From DAOUAJ01 sp034433615 (GTDB taxonomy: Bacteria > Chloroflexota > Anaerolineae > DUEN01), in assembly GCA_034433615.1 (NCBI GenBank), contig DAOUAJ010000161.1:1-16531 (forward strand): a stretch of DNA of 16,531 bases. The letters are read 5' to 3'. The notes below the pieces were generated by a model, which searched no databases, was not told the origin of the DNA, and worked only from the letters and a program-made list of their open reading frames with translations. The position numbers were made by a program, and so were the translations under genes. Below are positions 1-7,233 of this stretch, piece by piece; the first letter of the stretch is position 1; each line of letters opens with the position of its first letter.

Positions 1-1460
1 TACTCTCGCTCCCAGACGGGGTCGAACAACCTGTACAGCTCCTCGTTGTAAGCCATCATCCCCTCGTAGTAGTTGCCGTCCCGGAGGGCATCGGCGGCCG
101 CCTCATCCTCTGGTTCGGGATGATACCTGTCAATGAGCGCCCGGCCCACATCATAGTGATCGCGCAGCGAGCAGGGGACGAGCCAGTTGCCATGCTCTTC
201 CGGCCGTTCCTTTCCCAGGCCGTAGTCCCATTGCCATTGGCGGATGGCCCGGAAGTAGGGCAGGTCGTAAATATCGTCCAGGGTGCCGCCGTTACTGTAA
301 ATCTCCTGGATGTTGGCCGGCGAATAGGGCACGAAGACGCAGGGCATCACTTTGCCGTTCCAATCCACGTACAGGTAGCCAGCATCCCGGCTGGCCGCGA
401 TGCAGCCGTCGCTGACCGTGCCGCAGTTCCAGAAGTCGGCCAGCATGATGTGCCGCTCGCGGATGACCTGCCAGGTGCGCCGCCACATCCACAGCCTTTG
501 TTCAGGCGTAGGGAGCAGCTCCAGGGTGTAGCCGCGACCGATGGGCATGTACTGGAAAAGCCAGCCGAAAACGGCCTGCTGCTCCTCGAAGAAGAAGTCA
601 ATGAACTCGTCGGACAGGATCTCTTCGGCGTTGTGGCGGGTGCCCGTCAGCGAGATGCCAAAGGGCACGCCGGCCTGACGCAGGTTGGCCATTGCAGCCA
701 GGATGCGTTGGTAGACACCCTTGCCCCGCCGCTCGTCCGTGCGCCGCTCGAACCCCTCCACCGAGATGGCCGGGACCAGGTTCCCCACTGCGGCCATGCG
801 CTGGGCCATCCACTCGTCGATCAGGGTGCCATTCGTGTACATCTGGAAGAAACAGTCCTCGTGCCTGCGGATCATGTCCAGTAGATCTTTGCCGTTCGAA
901 CGATAGGCCAGCGGCTCGCCGCCGGAGATGGTGAAGAAGCGCAAACCCCACAGCGTCTTGGCTTCAGTGATAATGCGATCGAAGACGTCCCACTCAAGCC
1001 GCTCCGCGGTTCCCAGCCCAGAACTGGCGTAACACCCGATGCAGTGAAGGTTACAGGCCTTGGTGGGACTGATAACCATGGTGGCCGGAGGCGCCTGGCC
1101 TTCATGGCTCTCCGCGAAACGTTTGCGGGCGAGCTGTGACTTTTTGTCCTGGCCCAAGACCATGTTGGCCAGCAGTGTATGTAATAAGCGATGCAAGACG
1201 TGGCGAGACACCTGTTTGCGCTCCAGCGCCCGCCCCGCAGACCGGATCAGGGCCCGGGCCATGTCCACCTTGTCCTGAGTGACCTGTGCTGGTCGCCTGG
1301 GGTTGGCATCGTCCTCTACTTGAGCCAGGATATGCTTCTCGAATTGGCCCATCACCACACCGCGCAGGGCATCGTTCCACAGCGCTTGCTCGACAAGAGA
1401 AGAAGTGAGGCTAAGACTGCCTTCTGCCAGCCGACGGGCGAGAACTTCCTTGCTGATCAT
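1..1460 (-). CDS. Radical SAM protein with SPASM-like C-terminus (3' end cut by window)
   Basis: A radical SAM enzyme that should bind a [4Fe-4S] cluster and cleave S-adenosylmethionine; substrate unknown. The start is the ATG at 1460-1458, preceded by AAAGGAGG seven bases upstream. At least 486 codons are visible and the frame is open to the window edge. Residues 1-125 form an uncharacterised, mostly helical, charged N-terminal extension. The radical SAM cluster motif follows as C136-NLH-C140-IG-C143, then an SGGEP motif typical of the S-adenosylmethionine-binding barrel. The C-terminal half has further cysteines (NCG, DGC, MPC, VPC) spaced like an auxiliary-cluster (SPASM/twitch) region. 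It starts 42 bases after the stop of the B12-type radical SAM gene, so the two are probably co-transcribed. The family is certain; I cannot tell a peptide-modifying maturase from a small-molecule enzyme. No precursor peptide gene is visible nearby. Confidence 0.88.
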   Translation of the reverse strand, partial: MISKEVLARRLAEGSLSLTSSLVEQALWNDALRGVVMGQFEKHILAQVEDDANPRRPAQVTQDKVDMARALIRSAGRALERKQVSRHVLHRLLHTLLANMVLGQDKKSQLARKRFAESHEGQAPPATMVISPTKACNLHCIGCYASSGLGTAERLEWDVFDRIITEAKTLWGLRFFTISGGEPLAYRSNGKDLLDMIRRHEDCFFQMYTNGTLIDEWMAQRMAAVGNLVPAISVEGFERRTDERRGKGVYQRILAAMANLRQAGVPFGISLTGTRHNAEEILSDEFIDFFFEEQQAVFGWLFQYMPIGRGYTLELLPTPEQRLWMWRRTWQVIRERHIMLADFWNCGTVSDGCIAASRDAGYLYVDWNGKVMPCVFVPYSPANIQEIYSNGGTLDDIYDLPYFRAIRQWQWDYGLGKERPEEHGNWLVPCSLRDHYDVGRALIDRYHPEPEDEAAADALRDGNYYEGMMAYNEELYRLFDPVWERE

Positions 1461-1484
1461 GGCGACCTCCTTTCTCCCATATTT

Positions 1485-1501
1485 CAAGAAGGCGGTTCTT
1501 G
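1485..1501. repeat. Short inverted repeat between two radical SAM genes
   Basis: A perfect 6-base inverted repeat (CAAGAA / TTCTTG) with a 5-base centre lies in the 42-base gap between the two radical SAM genes, just before the ribosome binding site of the downstream one. It has no T-tract, so it is unlikely to be an intrinsic terminator. It may be a weak RNA hairpin or chance. Confidence 0.3.
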
Positions 1502-1502
1502 C

Positions 1503-2891
1503 CTATGCCAGATAGGCCTGGGCATCCCCCAAACGACGGATTTCAGTCAGCATCCTTTGCCAGGGAAACGGTAGCACACTTCGTGACCAAAGGTCTTGCA
1601 AAGCCATATATACCCTGCCCAGCTCTAGCTTCCACCAGGGATAGGCTGACCGGTACAGGCCGGCCAGTTCCCCGTAGAACTCGGCCGGCGGCAGCCGGGT
1701 GGGCAGTACGGCGTGTAGTAGATCAAAGAGCTGGTAGTCACGCGTGGTCAGCCGCTCCTTGGCTTCATCGAAGAGCGCGGTGCCGGGCAACGGCGTGAGC
1801 ACGGCGAAGAGCGGCACTTTCAGTTTCAGGCGGCGCACGTAGGAGCGCAAGGCCGCAAAGTCATCGTGATCGTCATCGGGGTCTACGATGAAGGAGGCGT
1901 TGGGTTCGATGCCCTGCCGCCGCAGCACCTCGAGGGCTTGCTCGTTGTTCTCGACCGAGTTATGCTTGTTCAGCGCATCCAGCCCACCCTGGTCTGGCTT
2001 TTCGAAACCGATGAAGACGCCGTTCAGTCCTATCTCGCGCCACCTGGCAATCGTTTCGGGGTGACGGGCAATGGCATCGCTGCGGGCTTGTACGAAGTAG
2101 CTCTTGCGGATGCCGCGCTCCTGGATCAGGCGCGCGATCTCCTCGCCGCGCCGGATGTTGGCCAGGAAGTTGTCGTCCGTAAAAAGCACGTGGGGCTCCT
2201 CAATAGCCTCCAATTCCTCGACCACCCGTTGCGGGCTTTTGAAACGCACCTGCTCCTGATAAAAACGCCAGACCGCGCAGAAACTGCAGCGATATGGGCA
2301 GCCGCGCGTCGTTTCCACCGCGGCGACAGGGTAGTCCAGGAACAGGTGGTAAAACGATCGCAAAGGCCAGGTCAAGAAGCGATTGGGGTGCGGCAGGGCA
2401 TCCAGGTCTGGCAGCAACGGCCGCGGCGCGGTGAAGTGTTGTCCTTGAGGCAAGTTGAGCACCAGGCCGGGTACTCGGGCCGGGTCGCCCCCCGCCGCCA
2501 GGCAATCCACCAGCTCCTGGGTCGTGATCTCCCCCTCCCCCACCGCGATCGCATCCACGGCCGGGTGGCGAAAGTCGGCCGGATATAGCGAAGGGTGGTG
2601 TCCTCCCACGACGACAAAAGCCGTAGGACAAGTGGCCTTGGTCGCCTCTGCCACGCTGAGCGCCTGGTAGATGCCTACCGTGAACGTGGAGCTGATGCCC
2701 ACCACCTGAGGCTGGAAGTCAGCCAGGGTGGAAGCCAGGGCATCCTGCTCGACGCGCAGATCCAGCAGGGCCACTTCGTGCCGTCCCTGGAGCGCGCCCG
2801 CAATCATCTCCAGCCCGAGAGGCTCGACCCGGTTGAGATGTTGCAAGCCCATGCCTTGCTCCTGGTTGGGCTGCACTAACAGGACACGCAT
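1503..2891 (-). CDS. B12-binding-domain radical SAM protein, hopanoid C-3 methylase (HpnR)-like
   Basis: A 462-residue cobalamin-dependent radical SAM enzyme. Residues 1-130 form a Rossmann-type B12-binding domain (start MRVLLVQP, then DLRVE, VVGISSTF, VVVGGHHPS and an AVGEGE segment). The radical SAM domain begins with ETTRGCPYRCSFC, giving cluster cysteines C198, C202 and C205. Its layout (VEPLGLE near the N-terminus, TTRGCPYRCSFCAVWRFY, then RFKSPQRVVEEL) resembles hopanoid C-3 methylase HpnR and related lipid-modifying enzymes, so methylation of an unactivated carbon is plausible. I chose the ATG at 2891 over one 16 codons upstream because homology starts there and AGAAGG precedes it. No hopanoid biosynthesis gene is visible, so the exact substrate is open; many relatives are only called B12-binding radical SAM proteins. 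Confidence 0.85.
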   Translation of the reverse strand: MRVLLVQPNQEQGMGLQHLNRVEPLGLEMIAGALQGRHEVALLDLRVEQDALASTLADFQPQVVGISSTFTVGIYQALSVAEATKATCPTAFVVVGGHHPSLYPADFRHPAVDAIAVGEGEITTQELVDCLAAGGDPARVPGLVLNLPQGQHFTAPRPLLPDLDALPHPNRFLTWPLRSFYHLFLDYPVAAVETTRGCPYRCSFCAVWRFYQEQVRFKSPQRVVEELEAIEEPHVLFTDDNFLANIRRGEEIARLIQERGIRKSYFVQARSDAIARHPETIARWREIGLNGVFIGFEKPDQGGLDALNKHNSVENNEQALEVLRRQGIEPNASFIVDPDDDHDDFAALRSYVRRLKLKVPLFAVLTPLPGTALFDEAKERLTTRDYQLFDLLHAVLPTRLPPAEFYGELAGLYRSAYPWWKLELGRVYMALQDLWSRSVLPFPWQRMLTEIRRLGDAQAYLA

Positions 2892-2939
2892 GATCAGCCT
2901 TCTCACCCTTTCGACGTGCTCATCGGAACAAATCTGCAA

Positions 2940-2968
2940 CGCACACTGCGTTTTGTTTGTACCACAAA
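2940..2968. promoter_or_regulatory. Two small adjacent palindromes upstream of the B12 radical SAM gene
   Basis: The gap between the DGC relic and the B12 radical SAM gene holds CGCA-CAC-TGCG at 2940-2950 and TTTGT-ACC-ACAAA at 2956-2968, each a perfect short inverted repeat with a 3-base centre. On the minus strand a TTGACC hexamer lies just upstream, near 2970-2975, and could be a -35 box, but I see no convincing -10. This may be a promoter/operator for the two radical SAM genes. It is weak evidence from short motifs only. Confidence 0.25.
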
Positions 2969-3044
2969 TCGGTCAAGGATTGGGTGAGAACGGGTGAACA
3001 TCCGGTAAACACACAAGCTCGGCATCCTCCAAGGGCGCGGGCGC

Positions 3045-3274
3045 TCAGGGCATGTCTCCGATGGCCGCGATGATGGCATCCGCCACCCGGTTGACCTCCT
3101 TGCAGATTGACGGGGCACCTCATTCAGAGTAGCCGGCAGAGAGCAAATGCCTACCCGCTCACCGCCCAGGCGTCGCACAACCTCCAATGCGGCCAGCCCG
3201 GTCAGCGCGTCGGTGTTGGAGCCGCCGCTGAAGCAGGCGAAGAGCCCCACCTGGGGCAGCGTTGCCCTTTCCAT
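3045..3274 (-). pseudogene. DGC-domain (putative zinc-binding) protein gene with its central part deleted
   Basis: The ATG at 3274 lies 4 bases after the stop of the Mrp gene and opens a frame that matches the intact DGC protein at 7566-7985 for about 55 residues: VGLFACFSGGSNT, LTGLAALEVVRRLG, ICSLPATLNEVPRQS. After QS the similarity stops. In another frame a short tail (CKEVNRVADAIIAAIGDMP, ending in TGA at 3047-3045) matches the C-terminal helix of the family (EVQAVTSALITRI in the intact copy). About 160 bases, including the defining Asp-Gly-Cys motif and the second half of the fold, are therefore missing, and the join is out of frame. DNA identity to the intact copy is still high (17 identical bases at 3222-3238 and 7945-7961). 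I infer a recent internal deletion. A truncated product continuing out of frame into the spacer could be made but would lack the core. Confidence 0.8.
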
Positions 3275-3278
3275 CTGC

Positions 3279-4361
3279 TCACCTCTCTCCCTTGGGCTGC
3301 AGCGGCGAGCGGCGCGGTTCGGGAGCCGTCCGGGCCAGGGCGTGCGCCACGGGCACAAAGGCCTCTGCCGGATACTTTTCGACATTGCCCGCATCGCACA
3401 ATTCGGCAATGCGCGGGTCGAGGGGCAGCCGCCCCAGGAAGGGTACACCCAGCCGTCGGGCCATCTCCTCACCGTGGCTGGGGCCGAAAATCTCGTATCG
3501 CTTGCCGCCATCCGGACAGACGAAGTAGCTCATGTTCTCGACCAACCCCAGCAGAGGCACCTCCATCGTCCGCGCCATGCGGGCCGCCTTCCGCACGACC
3601 ATCTCCGCCAGGTCCTGAGGTGAACTGACCAGCACCACCCCGGAAAGGGGCAGACTCTGCATCACTGTCAGCGATGCGTCCGAAGTACCGGGCGGCAGGT
3701 CCACCACCAGCCAGTCCAGATCGCCCCAGAAGACCTCGCCCCAGAACTGCTTGATGGCGGAACTGATCAGCGGCCCGCGCCAGATGACCGCCTCGTCGTC
3801 GCTGGGCAGGAGCAGGTTAATGGACATCACCTTGATGCCGGTGCGGGTCTGGGCGGGCACGATGCCGAGGGGGCTCATCAGTGGTGTACCGTGCAGCCCG
3901 AACATCTTGGGGATGCTGGGGCCGGTGATGTCGGCGTCGAGCACGCCGACGCGCTGACCGTCCTGCCGGAAGGCCACGGCCAGCAGGGCCGTCACCAGCG
4001 ATTTGCCCACGCCGCCCTTGCCGCTCATCACGGCCACCATGCGGCGGACGCGATTGAAATGCTCGGCCGTGCCGGGCTGATCCACCCCACGGAGACCTGC
4101 CCGGCGCTTCTCCTCGTCCGTCATCTCGGTCAGGTCAATCTGCACCTCCCGGACACCGTCCAGGGCCAATACGGCCGCCCTTGCCTCGGCCACGATCTGG
4201 TCCTTCAGCGGACACTCGGGGATGGTCAGGGCCAGGGTGAGGGTGACCGTGCCGTCCTGGACGTGCACGTCACGCACCATCCCCAGTTCCACCAGGCTGC
4301 GGTGCAGTTCCGGGTCCATCACCCGGCTCAATGCTGTCATGATCTCCGATTTCGTTAGCAT
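3279..4361 (-). CDS. mrp: Mrp/ApbC (Nbp35-type) iron-sulfur carrier P-loop ATPase
   Basis: A 360-residue Mrp/ApbC-family protein that, by family knowledge, carries and delivers [4Fe-4S] clusters in the cytoplasm in an ATP-dependent way. Residues 1-80 are a MIP18/DUF59 domain (MDPELHRSLVELGMV, with C50 in IPECPLKD). The P-loop domain has the deviant Walker A GKGGVGKS at 114-121, LDADITGPSIPKMFG at 141-155, VVDLPPGTSD at 219-228 and VENMSYF at 274-280. The family usually carries a CxxC cluster ligand after this; here it reads CPDGG, so C282 is present but the second position is glycine. I chose the ATG at 4361, which has AGAGAGGAAAG upstream, over a start 11 codons earlier. It is followed after 4 bases by a DGC relic, suggesting the pair once worked together. 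Confidence 0.92.
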   Translation of the reverse strand: MLTKSEIMTALSRVMDPELHRSLVELGMVRDVHVQDGTVTLTLALTIPECPLKDQIVAEARAAVLALDGVREVQIDLTEMTDEEKRRAGLRGVDQPGTAEHFNRVRRMVAVMSGKGGVGKSLVTALLAVAFRQDGQRVGVLDADITGPSIPKMFGLHGTPLMSPLGIVPAQTRTGIKVMSINLLLPSDDEAVIWRGPLISSAIKQFWGEVFWGDLDWLVVDLPPGTSDASLTVMQSLPLSGVVLVSSPQDLAEMVVRKAARMARTMEVPLLGLVENMSYFVCPDGGKRYEIFGPSHGEEMARRLGVPFLGRLPLDPRIAELCDAGNVEKYPAEAFVPVAHALARTAPEPRRSPLQPKGER

Positions 4362-4441
4362 GTGTCTTTCCTCTCTGGCGACGAACCCTGGCAACCTTCT
4401 TCGCTCAGACGCCTGTCTTGGATTTCAAGATCAGGATGCTC

Positions 4442-5359
4442 TTAATGCCGAAAGTGAGCCCACCAATTAGATCTCCGCTGACGCTCAGGCGACCACAACG
4501 CGATCTCACCTCGGGCGATGGAGTAACCCTGGGCGATCAGCGCCCCTGTGTACTGGAAATCCCAAATGGGCACCGGCTGCCCGGCTTGCAAGCGCAGGTG
4601 GCGGACCGGCACCCCCTCGGACCGGGCCAAAGCCATCTCCACGTCAATCTGACGCTGTGCCACTGTGTCCAGCAACTTGGCCAGGAACGGGCCGAAGCCC
4701 TGTGACTCCGGCTCGATCTCTTGGACGTCGAGCAGATCCAGCGCGATGATCTCGGTCGCACCGTGCCTCAAAGCCGGCTCGATGGGCAGAACGCTGACCG
4801 CCCCGCCATCTATGAGAAGGCGTCCTTCCACCTGCAAGGGGCGAATCCAGGGCGGGATGGCGGTCGAAGCCAGCAAGCCTTCAAGAACCGACTGCGAGAG
4901 ATCTTCGCCATACAAGGCCGGGCGTCGTTCGGTCAAGTCTGCAGCCACCAAGATCAGCCGAGGGCCGGAGAGGTCTCCAAAGCGCAGGTCTGGGTTCAGA
5001 CCATGGGTGACAAGGAAATCGCGAAGATGATGGGCCTGGGCTCGCGTCCCCACCCGGTTGAAAAGAAAGCGCACGGTCAGCCAGAGGTAGTTGGCGGGCA
5101 GCAGATCGGCCTGCGCTGCGTCGTACCATGCTGCTTCTAATCCTTGCAACGCTTCAGGCGTGAAGCCATGCACGGCCAGGTAGGCAGCGTTCATCGCTCC
5201 CACGGACGTGCCCACCAACAGGCCGGGGCGGATGCCCGCCTCCAGTAAAGCGCGCAACGCGCCCACCTGCAACGCGCCGCGCGCACCACCCCCGCTCAGA
5301 ACGAAGGCCAGACAGGATTTGCCCTTTCTTCCATTTTTTCGAAATCCGCCTTCCCACAT
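4442..5359 (-). CDS. Patatin-like phospholipase / serine hydrolase
   Basis: A 305-residue patatin-fold acyl hydrolase of the bacterial RssA/YlbK-like type, expected to cleave acyl esters of phospholipids with a Ser-Asp dyad. The oxyanion loop SGGGARG is at about residues 22-28, the nucleophile is Ser52 in GTSVG, and the catalytic Asp184 is in DGG (IDGGAVS). Length and motif order fit a complete single-domain enzyme. It has no signal peptide and no clear membrane segment, so it is probably cytoplasmic. The ATG at 5359 is preferred because AGGAAA precedes it; an ATG at 5371, four codons upstream, has only AT-rich sequence before it. It lies immediately downstream of a DGC gene fragment and 80 bases upstream of the Mrp gene. 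The substrate cannot be deduced. Confidence 0.9.
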   Translation of the reverse strand: MWEGGFRKNGRKGKSCLAFVLSGGGARGALQVGALRALLEAGIRPGLLVGTSVGAMNAAYLAVHGFTPEALQGLEAAWYDAAQADLLPANYLWLTVRFLFNRVGTRAQAHHLRDFLVTHGLNPDLRFGDLSGPRLILVAADLTERRPALYGEDLSQSVLEGLLASTAIPPWIRPLQVEGRLLIDGGAVSVLPIEPALRHGATEIIALDLLDVQEIEPESQGFGPFLAKLLDTVAQRQIDVEMALARSEGVPVRHLRLQAGQPVPIWDFQYTGALIAQGYSIARGEIALWSPERQRRSNWWAHFRH

Positions 5360-5374
5360 GGCTTTCCTCATTTA

Positions 5375-5458
5375 TTATTGTATTACCAAGAGGACCGACA
5401 GCGAGGAGATGCCGACCGTCTCGCTGCCCAGGCGTCTTACCACTGCGAGTGCCGCCAT
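5375..5458 (-). pseudogene. 84-base fragment of a DGC-domain protein gene
   Basis: A 27-codon reading frame (ATG 5458 to TAA 5375) encodes MAALAVVRRLGSETVGISSL and a short hydrophobic tail. It matches residues 24-45 of the intact DGC protein at 7566-7985 (AALEAVRRLGSETVSICSL), with 14 identical bases at 5424-5437 and 7885-7898. The conserved ICSL cysteine is changed to serine. An in-frame TAG directly precedes the ATG, and neither the N-terminal FACFSGG segment nor the DGC centre is present. I read it as a remnant wedged between the winged-helix-like gene and the patatin gene. A tiny translated product that couples ribosomes to the patatin gene is possible but unsupported. Confidence 0.7.
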
Positions 5459-5485
5459 CTAGGTTCCGTCCGGGTCTCTCTCACC

Positions 5486-5917
5486 CTAGTGCCAGCCCAC
5501 GCCCAGGAGCTCATGAATGGCTTCCAACCGCGCTCTCCAACCCTGACACCAGGCCCGGAAACGGGCCATCATCTCCTGTTCTGGCTCATGATCAGTGAGT
5601 CGGTAGAAGGTTACCTCGACCTCTGGGACCTTCAGTGCAATGATGAGCTCTTGCTCCAGCAAGCAAGACAGCGCAACCTGGGTCTCCTCTTCCTCTTGCC
5701 CGAGGCGTCCTGCCAGGTCCGAGACCCCCAGCCACTGGTGGGGCGTGGAGAGTAGGATATGAACCAAGCGCCAACAGTGTGGAGTTTCCAACCACCGTTG
5801 CGCCAGCAACCAGATCTCTGGACACTCGCTTCGTAGTCCATTCAGTGTCAGTTGAAGGAGTGGATTCTCGCTCTCCACGCCATCGTTCCTTCCATACCAT
5901 AGCCCAGCGTATGCCAT
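5486..5917 (-). CDS. Small protein with probable winged-helix domain, possible regulator
   Basis: A 143-residue protein I do not recognise by family. Residues about 47-110 look like a winged helix: helix CWRLVHILLSTP, then LGVSDLAGRLG, a recognition-like helix TQVALSCLLEQELI, then a beta wing VEVTFYRLT. The flanks (residues 15-46, and 112-137 with EQEMMARFRAWCQGWRARLEAI) are helical and may mediate dimerisation. This would suit an ArsR- or PadR-like metal- or stress-responsive regulator, consistent with its position 15 bases after the CDF efflux pump gene. No clear metal site is visible beyond scattered cysteines. The ATG at 5917 lacks a Shine-Dalgarno sequence; a GTG at residue 14 with GGAAGGAA upstream is an alternative start. 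Confidence 0.6.
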   Translation of the reverse strand: MAYAGLWYGRNDGVESENPLLQLTLNGLRSECPEIWLLAQRWLETPHCWRLVHILLSTPHQWLGVSDLAGRLGQEEEETQVALSCLLEQELIIALKVPEVEVTFYRLTDHEPEQEMMARFRAWCQGWRARLEAIHELLGVGWH

Positions 5918-5932
5918 GTGTGGAGTATTACG

Positions 5933-6826
5933 TCAGTTTCCGCTGGTGCACACCCCTGTTCCTTGTCCGCAGTTATCACACTCGAACTGGATGGTGGTGT
6001 GCTCGATGCCAGATGCTTGACGTAAAGCCCGCTTCAAGCCGTTCATCACGCCTTGCGCCTGACCCAGCGACTGGTCTGTCAACACCACGTGCGCGCTGAG
6101 GGCCACATAACCGGGGCTCACCGTCCATACATGCAAATCGTGTACCTCCTCTACACCTGGCACCCGGCTCATCACCTCGCCTACCTGTGCCGCCGTCAGC
6201 CCTTCAGGGACCCCTTCGGCCAGGATATGCACCGACTCGCGCAACACGCGGCCGGAGCCTGTCAGGATGATCACCCCAATGAAGACGCTCACCAACGGAT
6301 CGGCCAGTGTCCAGCCGGTGAGCAGGATGACGATGCCCGCCGCGATTACGCCCAGGGAAGCCAGCATATCGCCCAACACGTGCAGGAAGGCGCTGCGCAC
6401 GTTGAGGTCTTTGTGCTCGTGCTCACGCAACAGCAGCGCAACGATCAGGTTGACCGCCAGGCCGACCAAGGCCACGGCCAGCATAGGGCCGGCCAGGACG
6501 GGCTCCGGCTGCCGGAAACGCCCCCCGGCCTCCCGAAAGATCCCGAAAGCCACCAGCAGCAACGTGGCCCCGTTGGCCAGCGCGGCCACCACCTGCATGC
6601 GGTGGAAGCCATAGGTGTGACGATCATCGGGCGGTAATGCCGCCAGCCGCAGCGCGCCATAGCTCATCCCCAGGGCGAATACGTCCAGAAAGACGTGTGC
6701 AGCATCGGAGAGCAAGGCCAGGCTGCCCGTCCACAGCCCACCGACCACCTCGGCGACCAGGATCAGGCCGGTCAGGGCCAGCGATAGGGCGAAACGTCGT
6801 TCGATGCGATGATTGTGTGGGGGCAT
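5933..6826 (-). CDS. Cation diffusion facilitator (CzcD/ZitB-type) metal efflux transporter
   Basis: A 297-residue CDF-family inner-membrane exporter, most likely for Zn(II) and related divalent metals, working as a proton antiporter. About six transmembrane helices fill residues 12-190. The helix II site is D41-AA-H44-VFL-D48 (HxxxD, as in zinc/cadmium-type CDFs) and the helix V site is H149-VLG-D153. A short cytoplasmic loop HEHKD (about 136-140) precedes helix V. The C-terminal domain (about 205-280) has the VEEVHDLHVWTVSPG signature, and the protein ends with an unusual cysteine cluster, CDNCGQGTGVC. Its ATG overlaps the stop of the NifX-like gene by one base (TGATG), so translation is probably coupled. 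It is followed by the winged-helix-like gene. Specificity (Zn, Cd, Co, Ni) is not settled by sequence. Confidence 0.93.
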   Translation of the reverse strand: MPPHNHRIERRFALSLALTGLILVAEVVGGLWTGSLALLSDAAHVFLDVFALGMSYGALRLAALPPDDRHTYGFHRMQVVAALANGATLLLVAFGIFREAGGRFRQPEPVLAGPMLAVALVGLAVNLIVALLLREHEHKDLNVRSAFLHVLGDMLASLGVIAAGIVILLTGWTLADPLVSVFIGVIILTGSGRVLRESVHILAEGVPEGLTAAQVGEVMSRVPGVEEVHDLHVWTVSPGYVALSAHVVLTDQSLGQAQGVMNGLKRALRQASGIEHTTIQFECDNCGQGTGVCTSGN

Positions 6827-7233
6827 CAGTGCAATCGCTCTATGTGGTCTAGCAGGCGGCCTTCCAGGTAGGCCTGCACCGCCGCGTCAATGTTGGCGAT
6901 GTCGGCTATCACCGGGCGGATGCCGGCCTGCTTCATACTTTGATACGCGCCCGCGCCCATACCGCGCGCCAGGAGCACTTGGCAATCGGCAATGGCGGCG
7001 GCCATGCGGGCATGGCGGCTTTGCGCACCGGCGTCAAAGCCGTGGCCGCGCGGGTCGAGACCGTGGGTCGCTTCGACGTGCGGCTCGCCGGCGAACTGGG
7101 CGTGGCCCATTTTGTCGCGCATCTCCCGGCCGACGATCTGGCCGTTCTCCACCGTGACGACAACATAGAACGGCGCGCGGCCGAAGTGCTGGCTGATGGT
7201 CACGCCGTCTTCCGATACGGCTGCGATTTTCAT
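6826..7233 (-). CDS. NifX/NifB-C-terminal-like (dinitrogenase iron-molybdenum cofactor family) protein
   Basis: A 135-residue single-domain protein of the NifX/NafY/NifB-C family (PF02579), a ribonuclease-H-like fold that in nitrogen fixers binds FeMo-cofactor precursors. Family features seen: MKIAAVSEDG at the start, ISQHFGRAPFYVV at 13-25, CQVLLARGMGAGAYQSM at 84-100 and an AGIRPVI segment. Residues 43-76 are unusually rich in histidine (H44, H52, H57, H64, H74) and could bind metal. No nif genes are visible, so a general metal or Fe-S chaperone role is more likely than nitrogenase assembly. The ATG at 7233 has GGAGG upstream and overlaps the stop of the broken DGC gene (ATGA); its own stop overlaps the CDF start. 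This ties it to metal handling. Confidence 0.88.
   Translation of the reverse strand: MKIAAVSEDGVTISQHFGRAPFYVVVTVENGQIVGREMRDKMGHAQFAGEPHVEATHGLDPRGHGFDAGAQSRHARMAAAIADCQVLLARGMGAGAYQSMKQAGIRPVIADIANIDAAVQAYLEGRLLDHIERLH

Noticed and set aside
120..884. Long open frame on the plus strand
   Set aside because: It lies opposite the clearly real radical SAM gene, its sequence has no domain features, and GC-rich DNA commonly gives such antisense frames.
1866..2588. 240-codon plus-strand frame
   Set aside because: Complementary to the B12 radical SAM gene with its recognised motifs; no ribosome site or family features.
6826..7233. Nitrogen fixation locus
   Set aside because: A single NifX-like domain without nifHDK, nifB or nifE/N is common in non-diazotrophs and is not evidence of nitrogenase.
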